DNA from: Anaeroplasmataceae bacterium
GTDB lineage: Bacteria > Bacillota_I > Bacilli_A > Acholeplasmatales > Anaeroplasmataceae
Direction: 5' to 3'
DNA length: 5,571 bases
Assembly: GCA_020024985.1 (NCBI GenBank)
Contig: JAHHSW010000071.1
Span: 1 to 5,571 of the forward strand
How positions within the stretch are numbered: position 1 is the stretch's first letter; every line of letters begins with the position of its first letter. This document shows positions 1 to 5,571 of the stretch, piece after piece. A program made the position numbers and the translations under genes. The notes under the pieces are model-generated. The model made no database searches, was not told the DNA's origin, and saw only the letters and a list, made by a program, of their open reading frames with translations.

Positions 1-71
1 AAGGGCTTAATTTTTAAATCACCCTTAATTCCATGGGTTGTCATAATATGACCACATTTATAAAATCTCAT
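1..71 (-). CDS. rimM: RimM, ribosome maturation factor (N-terminal fragment, runs off left edge)
   Basis: RimM binds the 30S subunit (through ribosomal protein S19) and assists late 16S rRNA processing and assembly of the 30S head. Only 23 codons are inside the window, read from ATG 69-71 on the minus strand: MRFYKCGHIMTTHGIKG, then DLKIKP. The G-x-I-x-x-T-H-G-I-K-G-x-x-K-I-K-P pattern is the hallmark start of RimM, whose usual form is roughly GKIVNTHGIKGEVKV. The start is supported by an AAGGGAGGA ribosome binding site 7 bases upstream and an extended -10 box before that. The gene lies 56 bases downstream of addA in the same direction. In many Firmicutes rimM sits with rpsP, trmD and rplS; what follows here is outside the window. 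The fragment is open to the edge, with no stop or frameshift. Identity rests on a short but very characteristic stretch. Confidence 0.85.
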   Translation of the reverse strand, partial: MRFYKCGHIMTTHGIKGDLKIKP

Positions 72-77
72 ATGGAT

Positions 78-86
78 TCCTCCCTT
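78..86 (-). promoter_or_regulatory. Ribosome binding site of rimM
   Basis: On the minus strand this reads AAGGGAGGA. Its GGAGG core is 7 bases from the ATG at 71-69, which is ideal spacing for a Firmicutes Shine-Dalgarno sequence. It fixes the start of the rimM fragment. Confidence 0.85.
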
Positions 87-97
87 TACACAAAAAT

Positions 98-106
98 ATT
101 ATACCA
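98..106 (-). promoter_or_regulatory. Extended -10 promoter of rimM
   Basis: The minus strand reads TGGTATAAT here, an exact TGn-TATAAT extended -10 element for the housekeeping sigma factor. The matching -35 position (about 120-126, reading TTTAAT or CTTTAA) is a poor match to TTGACA, which an extended -10 can tolerate. Transcription would start near position 91 and give a leader of about 20 bases holding only the ribosome binding site. The promoter lies between the addA stop and the rimM start, so rimM probably has its own transcript, although readthrough from addBA is not excluded. Confidence 0.6.
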
Positions 107-112
107 AATTCG

Positions 113-127
113 GCTTTAAATTAAAGC
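113..127. repeat. Short palindrome between addA and rimM
   Basis: GCTTTAAATTAAAGC is a perfect inverted repeat with 7-base arms around a single central base. It abuts the addA stop codon (128-130). As RNA it could form only a weak AT-rich hairpin (6 pairs, 3-base loop), and on the minus strand it is followed by CGAATTTGG rather than a T-run, so it is not a good intrinsic terminator. It covers most of the -35 region of the rimM promoter, so a protein-binding site is possible, as is chance in AT-rich DNA. Confidence 0.35.
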
Positions 128-3100
128 TTAAAGCTCTATTTTCTTTATATCCTGCTTAATTAATGATAGTAAATAGGTATTAGCTGGCTTAGCTGAACGC
201 GATTCTATATATTTCTTATAGATTAAAAGCTGACGCTCATATTCCTTACTATCAGTATTACTTAGCTTATAGTCTATTATATCAATATGATCCTCATATT
301 CTATAAATAAGTCTATAATACCATGATATTCCTCACCATCACTATCAAAATAGAACTCATGCTCATGAAATACCCTACCATTCTTACTATTTTTAATAAT
401 ATCCATAGCCATTACCTTAGAAACTATTTCCTTAATAAATGGCTCAACAGGAAGGCTATCAATATCTGGGCATTTAAAATCTAATACCTCTAATGCCTCA
501 TGGATTAGGGTACCTAAATCCATAGCCTTAGCTGTAGCCCTACTAGGTAGCTCCTTAAGCTCCTTACTAATATGGCTTTTATGTAGCTCCACTATATTAG
601 GCTTTTTCGTATAGCTTGGTGATATACTACCAATTATACTACTATCGCCTACCCTACCCTTTTTATAGTCATAGCTTAAGGAATAATCCTTAAGCTCAAT
701 ATCCTTAATATAAGGAGTAAGCACATTAGCATATAAAATCATCTCCTGGAAGCTTTTAAGCCTCTTAGGATTAATATTCTCTATTTCCTTATCATCCATA
801 ACAAGAATAATCTTTTCTCTAGCTCTAGTTAAGGCTACATAAAATAGCCTTACCTTTTCAGATATATCTAAGGCTCTAATGCTAGAGGCTACAAGTGGCT
901 TAATTATCGTATTACTCTTTCCCTCATCCGCATAAGGAATATAAATACCATATTTACTATCTAAACCAACACTAGCCTTTTCATCAGCCTTATTAAAGCT
1001 TGATTGCAGCAATGGGAAATAGCAGTAGGCAAACTCAAGGCCCTTAGACTTATGAATAGTCATAATTCTTACACTATCCTTAGCTCCATCATTAAGGCTA
1101 TAGCCAAGCTTACTATCACTCTTAAAGGCCTCATTTAAAAAGCTAATAGCCTGATCTAAATCCATATTAGCGTCCTTAAAGCTATTAAGAAGCCTATAGA
1201 TATTTTCAAGTATAGCAAGTGAGTTATCCACATCTCCTATTAGGCTAAGCTTATTATATATATCTAGCCTATCACAAATATAAAAGAATAAATCCTTATA
1301 GCTTACATTTTTTAAATTAGCTAAATAATATAAATCTTCATCAAGTGGGGTACGCTCATTATTTACAATAATAGAATAAATTAAATCATCACTATATTCA
1401 TAAATAAACGATCTAGCTAGGGAAGCCTTAGCGTGATTAAAGGCCTTACCAAACTCCTTTTTTCTAAGACCATTTATTAAGGCTAATATATTAGTAAATA
1501 TCTCTGGTAAAATAGAGTTTTTTAAATCTAAATCTGCCTCAATTTGAAGTGGTATACCTAAATACTCAAATATTTGCTTAAAGGTAACAAAGCTTTTAGC
1601 CTTATCTATTAGAATGGCAAAATCACCATAGCTAGCCTCCTTAAAGCTATCTCCCTTTAAAATCATAGGTCTTTTAGCTAGGGTATCCTTAATGCTTTTA
1701 CCAATAATAAAGGCTTCCTTTTCTTCCTTAGTAAAGGCCTTATAATATTCATCCTCACTATACCTTAAAATATCCATATTAAAATCAATATCCTGCTCAA
1801 GGCTCAAATAGCTTTTTTGACCATAGCGCATTTGATGCTCACGCTCATAATTAGCATCTCCTAGGCTATCAGTCATAAGCCTATTAAATAAAAGATTAAT
1901 ATTATTTAAAACCTCACTACGAGATCTAAAGTTATAGGTTAAATCAATCTTTTCTCCACCCTTATTTTCACTATAGCTATCATACTTATTCTTAAAAATA
2001 TAAGGGTTAGCATTTCTAAAGCGATAAATACTTTGCTTAATATCTCCAACCATATAACGATTATTATTTTCTATTTTAGTTAGGAAAACCTCCTGCATAT
2101 CAGAGGTATCCTGATACTCATCTACTAATATTTCATCATAATAAGCCTTTAATTCATTAGCTATATCCTCATTTTCATAAACTAGCCTAATCGCAAGCCT
2201 AGCTATATCAGTAAAGCCAAATAAATTAATTTCCTTTTTATATTCAAATAATCTTCTTAAAACCTCATCACATAAGGATAATATATATAAAATATCCTCC
2301 TTAGTTTTTACTATTTCAAAAAACATATCATCAGTTGAGGTATACTTTTCAAAAAGCTTCTTTAATTCCTTAAGCTTATTTGAAACATCCTCCTTTAAAG
2401 GCTTAATTCTAGGATCTGCCTTACGAGAAAGAGTTCCAAGCTTTAATGTATTAATAGCATTATACATAGACATATAGTCATTTACTGTAGTTAATTTATT
2501 ATAGCCCTCTAAAAGGGTATCATATAGCTTTTCTGAGGCACTATCAAGGCTAGAGGCCTCCATAAGATTCTCATAATAAATTAAAAAATCAGAAATTTCA
2601 TCATGACAAAGGCTAACATATTCATTAACTATTTCTCTTATTCTAGCCTCACTAAAATAATTAGCCTCATAGCCTCTAACAAATTTATCTATATTAATAA
2701 TTAAATTAAGCTTATCACATAACCCCTCAATAATAGAAATCATACTCTTATCATCCTGGGTTGTATAGCGAGCTAATAAGCCTAAAAAGCGTTCATTCTT
2801 CTCCTCATATAGCTCATTAAATAGCTCCTTAATAATTTCATTTCTTTTAATATTACTCATAAGCTCATCCATGATGCCTACATCCTTTAAAATACCAAGC
2901 CTATAATAATATTTCTTCACTAAAGCTAGTGAATAGGAGTCAAAGGTTGTTATATAGGCAGCATCTATATAATCAGCCTGTAATAATAAGCCATTATTTA
3001 ATAGCTTTTTTCTAATTCTTTCCTTCATTTCAGAGGCAGCAGCCTTAGTAAAGGTTAGAACTAATATTTTTCTAATATCTCCACCGCTTTTACAATACTC

Positions 3101-3211
3101 TAAAATACGCTCTGATAAAACTGCAGTCTTTCCAGAGCCTGCCCCAGCTGAAACTATTATATTGCTACCACGGTCAAATATAGCCTTCTCTTGTTCCTTA
3201 GTCCATGCCAT
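128..3211 (-). CDS. addA: AddA (RexA): helicase-nuclease subunit A of the AddAB double-strand break repair complex
   Basis: ATP-dependent 3'-5' helicase and nuclease that, with AddB, resects broken DNA ends for RecA loading in the cytoplasm. Numbering is from ATG 3211 (1,027 aa; Bacillus AddA is about 1,230). The UvrD/SF1 motifs are complete and in order: WTKEQ Q-motif (3-7), Walker A AGAGSGKT (22-29, Lys28), TFTKAAASEM (53-62), TTFDSY (88-93), Walker B VDEYQDT (363-369), GDIKQSIYRFR (389-399), TYNFRSRSE (425-433), TIHKSKGLEF (718-727) and VALTRARE (792-799, Arg796). A C-terminal RecB-type PD-(D/E)XK nuclease follows: LGTLIHEALE (His904), GIID (Asp967), IIDYK (Asp980, Lys982) and Q-LLI-Y (Gln994, Tyr998), so both activities look intact. 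Start choice: a GTG at 3223 would overlap addB by 8 bases but sits directly against the ribosome binding site. The ATG at 3211 gives workable spacing and the family-typical beginning MAWTKEQ. It lies 4 bases after the addB TAG, so translational coupling is likely. The stop is TAA. Confidence 0.95.
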   Translation of the reverse strand: MAWTKEQEKAIFDRGSNIIVSAGAGSGKTAVLSERILEYCKSGGDIRKILVLTFTKAAASEMKERIRKKLLNNGLLLQADYIDAAYITTFDSYSLALVKKYYYRLGILKDVGIMDELMSNIKRNEIIKELFNELYEEKNERFLGLLARYTTQDDKSMISIIEGLCDKLNLIINIDKFVRGYEANYFSEARIREIVNEYVSLCHDEISDFLIYYENLMEASSLDSASEKLYDTLLEGYNKLTTVNDYMSMYNAINTLKLGTLSRKADPRIKPLKEDVSNKLKELKKLFEKYTSTDDMFFEIVKTKEDILYILSLCDEVLRRLFEYKKEINLFGFTDIARLAIRLVYENEDIANELKAYYDEILVDEYQDTSDMQEVFLTKIENNNRYMVGDIKQSIYRFRNANPYIFKNKYDSYSENKGGEKIDLTYNFRSRSEVLNNINLLFNRLMTDSLGDANYEREHQMRYGQKSYLSLEQDIDFNMDILRYSEDEYYKAFTKEEKEAFIIGKSIKDTLAKRPMILKGDSFKEASYGDFAILIDKAKSFVTFKQIFEYLGIPLQIEADLDLKNSILPEIFTNILALINGLRKKEFGKAFNHAKASLARSFIYEYSDDLIYSIIVNNERTPLDEDLYYLANLKNVSYKDLFFYICDRLDIYNKLSLIGDVDNSLAILENIYRLLNSFKDANMDLDQAISFLNEAFKSDSKLGYSLNDGAKDSVRIMTIHKSKGLEFAYCYFPLLQSSFNKADEKASVGLDSKYGIYIPYADEGKSNTIIKPLVASSIRALDISEKVRLFYVALTRAREKIILVMDDKEIENINPKRLKSFQEMILYANVLTPYIKDIELKDYSLSYDYKKGRVGDSSIIGSISPSYTKKPNIVELHKSHISKELKELPSRATAKAMDLGTLIHEALEVLDFKCPDIDSLPVEPFIKEIVSKVMAMDIIKNSKNGRVFHEHEFYFDSDGEEYHGIIDLFIEYEDHIDIIDYKLSNTDSKEYERQLLIYKKYIESRSAKPANTYLLSLIKQDIKKIEL

Positions 3212-3215
3212 ATAG

Positions 3216-5540
3216 CTACTCACCCTCCTCCTTCAAAAATGGCTTAAGCTCTAAATCTATATAATCCTCATACCTTCTATAGCAAATATCCTTATATTTA
3301 CAGAAGGTACAGCTCTTATCCTTATTATCAATCCTCTTAGGAGCTATTGGGAATACTCCACTCTTGATATTTTTAGCTGCAGCCTCAATTAAATTCTTAG
3401 TTAAGGCAACTAAATCATCACATTCCTTCTCACTAATAACCTTACTATATCTACCAAAGGCACCATCCTTAGTAAGCATCATGCTTTGAATATAGCTAGA
3501 TTTATTAAAATCTGGATCTAATAAAACTAAATCCTTAATGCTTCTAGTAGAATAGCCCTTTAACTTAAAGGCCTTTCTTCTTTGCTCTAGAATATCTATA
3601 GTATTATCTAAAGCTACAATATTAATCTTTTGTAAATAAATACCTATAATGTGGATAGGCTTATCCTTAAATTCCTCAAAGCTTTTTAATAAGAACATAT
3701 AGGAAGGTAGCTGTAGATTAAAGCCATCAGTAACATTATCAAGGGATGGAGAATCACTACCGGTTTTATAATCGATAATAGCACAGTATATTTCCCCATT
3801 AAGTTCTGTATATAAAAGCTTATCAATAAAGCCTATAAAGCTATAGCCATCACCCTGGTAGGATAAATCGAGTTCTCTTTTAACCATATTAAGCTTTGAT
3901 TTTCCCTCATATTCCCGATTAAAGTCAATTAAATCCCTAAGAACCTCCTTCATTTGACTCATATAAAAGAAATCCTTATACTCCTCCTCTTGGTCCTTAC
4001 AATCAATAATCGCCTGAGCTGATGAGCTATCTAAATCAAAATCCTCATTATAGCTATCCTCAAGCACCTGGTGAGCATAGGTACCAAGCCTTGTCGCACT
4101 AGTAGACTTATACTCATTTAAATCTAATATCTTATCTAAATAATAATTAAATGGACAGGAATAATAGGTCTTTAAATTAGAGTAAGCAAGCTTAAGCTCT
4201 TTTTTCAAAAATTTCTCATCTAAGGCTGCCCTGTTAACTCCCTTAAAGCTATTATCAAAGGCCTTAAATCTAATATCAGCCTTAAGCCTTAGGGCTGGCT
4301 CCTCGCTTTTAAACTTCATATACCTCGTCATAGCAACACCAAGCCTTAGCCTGTCCTCTACCTCATTACCACCAAAATCTGGAGTAGCCTCAAATACCTC
4401 AAGCTCTAGCTCCTTAATAATGTTAGCTGGTAAAGCACTGTCCTTACCATCTACCCTTCTATAAGTAATTACTACATTCTTATTCATGGTAAATAAGCTT
4501 ATTAAGGCTTCCTTCTCATCCTTATTTTTCATAATTGATGTGGATAAGCCAAGCATACTAAGCTCACTATCATTTAAATAACCCTCATCCTTATAGATTC
4601 TAGGAGTTCTACCTAAATTACAGCCCATATAGAAGATATAATCATTATCACTATAGAAGCTTTTTTCTCTAGTTCTAATCATTTCTGTATATCTAGGAGT
4701 CTCTACCTTTATTTCCTTAAGCATTCTTTTAAAGAATTCAATATAATCAGAGGGCCTCTTATCCTTAAGATTATAATCTATCATTATATCTAAAATAGCC
4801 TTAAAATAATCATCCTTCTGATCTAGCTTAGCTATTATAGAATCAAAGCTATCCTCTTCCTCTAAAAGCTTTAACAAATTAGAAGCTATAGGAAAGCCTA
4901 AAATTCCTCTTTCCTTAGGAAAGGAAATAGGTAAGGAATACTCTCTTTCAAGCCTTTTAAAAATAAATTCATACTCCTCTGTCATATTTAATAAATAGAT
5001 ATTATTAAGAGATATCCCCTTATCATATAGCCTTTTAGCTGAATCCATAATATATAGGCATTCATCAGCTACGGTTTGTAGGCTATAAACCAATGGCTTA
5101 TAGCTTTTACGCTCTAGCTTATAAATATAAACCTCTGTATAATTTTTTAAATCCCTAATAACCTCATTAAGCAAGGCCTTATTATTAAAATCAATAATGG
5201 TAACTGGATACTGCTTAAGCCTATAGCGAAATAAAGAATCTATCCTATATAGCTTATTTTCTATTAGAGCCCTTTTAGCTGCTAAAATACTATCAAGCTT
5301 TAAATTATTATAGCCTTCCTTATTTAAATAAGGCATATAGCTTAAATATTCCTTAGCTACCTCATAGCTAAGGCTATATTCATTCATTAAATAGAAAATA
5401 CTTTCCTTATCATAATCTCCATAAAGCTTTTTAATTAGCTCACCCTCACTTAAAAAGGTATAGTCCTTAAAGCCACTAGCTTCTCTTATGATTTCTTCCT
5501 TAGTATTGTCATTACAAATAACAAATCCCTCTAAAATCAC
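3216..5540 (-). CDS. addB: AddB (RexB): scaffold and Fe-S nuclease subunit B of AddAB, short form
   Basis: Partner of AddA in double-strand end resection; in characterised AddAB it holds the second nuclease and the Chi-scanning, inactivated helicase fold. Numbering is from GTG 5540 (774 aa; Bacillus AddB is about 1,160). The N-terminus (MILEGFVICNDN) lacks the Walker A found in Bacillus AddB, as in streptococcal RexB. GCNLGRTP (306-313), followed by GYLNDSEL, matches the AddB G-x-N-x-G-x-x-P segment, and a later stretch ending ALPANIIKEL matches the segment after it. The C-terminal nuclease has GTYAHQVLE (His490), GFID (Asp573), AIIDYKTG (Asp590, Lys592) and QLPSY (Gln610, Tyr614). Cys462 in SCPFNYY and a C-x2-C-x5-C cluster (Cys744, 747, 753) give the four 4Fe-4S ligands with AddB spacing. 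An ATG 7 codons upstream (5561) has no ribosome binding site in view and overlaps the likely transcription start. It is the first gene of the addBA operon, stop TAG, with no Trp. Confidence 0.93.
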   Translation of the reverse strand: MILEGFVICNDNTKEEIIREASGFKDYTFLSEGELIKKLYGDYDKESIFYLMNEYSLSYEVAKEYLSYMPYLNKEGYNNLKLDSILAAKRALIENKLYRIDSLFRYRLKQYPVTIIDFNNKALLNEVIRDLKNYTEVYIYKLERKSYKPLVYSLQTVADECLYIMDSAKRLYDKGISLNNIYLLNMTEEYEFIFKRLEREYSLPISFPKERGILGFPIASNLLKLLEEEDSFDSIIAKLDQKDDYFKAILDIMIDYNLKDKRPSDYIEFFKRMLKEIKVETPRYTEMIRTREKSFYSDNDYIFYMGCNLGRTPRIYKDEGYLNDSELSMLGLSTSIMKNKDEKEALISLFTMNKNVVITYRRVDGKDSALPANIIKELELEVFEATPDFGGNEVEDRLRLGVAMTRYMKFKSEEPALRLKADIRFKAFDNSFKGVNRAALDEKFLKKELKLAYSNLKTYYSCPFNYYLDKILDLNEYKSTSATRLGTYAHQVLEDSYNEDFDLDSSSAQAIIDCKDQEEEYKDFFYMSQMKEVLRDLIDFNREYEGKSKLNMVKRELDLSYQGDGYSFIGFIDKLLYTELNGEIYCAIIDYKTGSDSPSLDNVTDGFNLQLPSYMFLLKSFEEFKDKPIHIIGIYLQKINIVALDNTIDILEQRRKAFKLKGYSTRSIKDLVLLDPDFNKSSYIQSMMLTKDGAFGRYSKVISEKECDDLVALTKNLIEAAAKNIKSGVFPIAPKRIDNKDKSCTFCKYKDICYRRYEDYIDLELKPFLKEEGE
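3224..3231 (-). promoter_or_regulatory. Ribosome binding site of addA, inside the end of addB
   Basis: The minus strand reads GGAGGAGG, made by the last codons of addB (Lys-Glu-Glu-Gly-Glu-stop). It touches the in-frame GTG at 3223, too close to serve it, and its nearest GGAGG core is 12 bases from the ATG at 3211. That is slightly long but usable, and favours ATG 3211. Its position inside addB means ribosomes finishing AddB are well placed to start AddA. Confidence 0.7.
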
Positions 5541-5545
5541 CTTAA

Positions 5546-5552
5546 CACCTCC
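5546..5552 (-). promoter_or_regulatory. Ribosome binding site of addB, deciding a GTG start
   Basis: The minus strand reads GGAGGTG, a full match to the anti-Shine-Dalgarno complement. The GGAGG core is exactly 7 bases upstream of GTG 5540-5538. If the upstream ATG at 5561 were used, this site would lie inside the gene as Gly4-Gly5, so it argues strongly for the GTG start. Confidence 0.8.
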
Positions 5553-5562
5553 AATATTCATT

Positions 5563-5568
5563 ATTATA
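5563..5568 (-). promoter_or_regulatory. Probable -10 box of the addBA promoter
   Basis: The minus strand reads TATAAT, a perfect -10 hexamer. Its end lies 10 bases before the addB ribosome binding site, the same distance seen between the -10 box and ribosome binding site of rimM. Transcription would begin around 5555-5557, past the ATG at 5561. The -35 region is outside the window, so this cannot be confirmed; AT-rich sequence also produces such hexamers by chance. Confidence 0.5.
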
Positions 5569-5571
5569 TAT

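Noticed and set aside
92..130. Intrinsic terminator after addA
   Set aside because: The only inverted repeat is AT-rich with 6 pairs and lacks a following T-run; the TTTTT at 92-96 is too far away and lies beyond the rimM -10 box.
848..850. Possible AGG reassignment (reported as Met in some uncultivated Bacilli)
   Set aside because: AGG encodes the conserved Arg of RLFYVALTRARE in AddA (Arg788), where Arg is expected, and also an Arg in GRVFHEHEF. Standard decoding fits.
3084..3088. A B. subtilis Chi sequence (AGCGG) on the coding strand inside addA
   Set aside because: It occurs once and there is none on the other strand. Chi differs between species, so one chance copy says nothing about the Chi of this organism.
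3216..3223. An 8-base gene overlap between addB and addA
   Set aside because: It depends on the GTG at 3223, which directly abuts the ribosome binding site. The ATG at 3211 gives better spacing and a family-typical N-terminus, so the overlap is probably an artefact.
128..5561. Recurrent TAAGGC / GCCTTA words as a candidate species-specific Chi or uptake signal
   Set aside because: They occur on both strands (roughly 16 and 9 by eye) and arise from frequent codon pairs such as AAG-GCx; there is no clear strand bias or conserved longer core.
1..5571. A new defence or mobile system, CRISPR array, tRNA or insertion sequence
   Set aside because: The window is filled by two well-recognised repair genes and a RimM fragment. 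I saw no direct-repeat arrays, transposase motifs, tRNA-like folds or long inverted repeats. Helicase plus nuclease pairs can resemble defence systems, but the complete AddA motif set and the AddB Fe-S signature identify housekeeping AddAB.

Overview
This window comes from an AT-rich Gram-positive (Firmicutes/Bacillota) bacterium. By eye it is roughly two-thirds A+T, uses strong GGAGG ribosome binding sites, and encodes the Firmicutes-type AddAB (RexAB) double-strand-break repair machine. The proteins are shorter than those of Bacillus, and tryptophan is almost absent (one residue in about 1,800). An AT-rich Bacilli lineage, such as Erysipelotrichales-like or Mollicutes-adjacent groups, would fit, but that placement is inference. 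All genes read on the minus strand, so transcription runs from right to left.

Layout in transcription order. At the right edge (5563-5568) there is a TATAAT box, then a GGAGGTG ribosome binding site, then addB, which I start at GTG 5540 rather than at the upstream ATG 5561. addB ends at 3216. addA follows after a 4-base gap, starting at ATG 3211; its ribosome binding site lies inside the last codons of addB, so the two are almost certainly one translationally coupled operon. addA ends at 128. The 56-base gap to the next gene holds a small palindrome (113-127), an extended -10 promoter (98-106) and a ribosome binding site (78-86). The first 23 codons of rimM, the 16S rRNA/ribosome maturation factor, then run off the left edge (71 down to 1).

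AddA supplies the UvrD-family helicase motor and one RecB-type nuclease. AddB supplies a scaffold resembling an inactivated helicase, plus a second RecB-type nuclease tied together by a predicted 4Fe-4S cluster. The heterodimer would resect double-strand ends to give 3' tails for RecA. rimM is functionally unrelated and appears to have its own promoter.

I see no new biological system here. The useful observations are corrected starts for both addB and addA, the rimM fragment at the edge, the compact AddB without a Walker A motif, and two compositional oddities: near-absence of Trp and a large excess of AGCT. There is no gene-free stretch longer than 60 bases.
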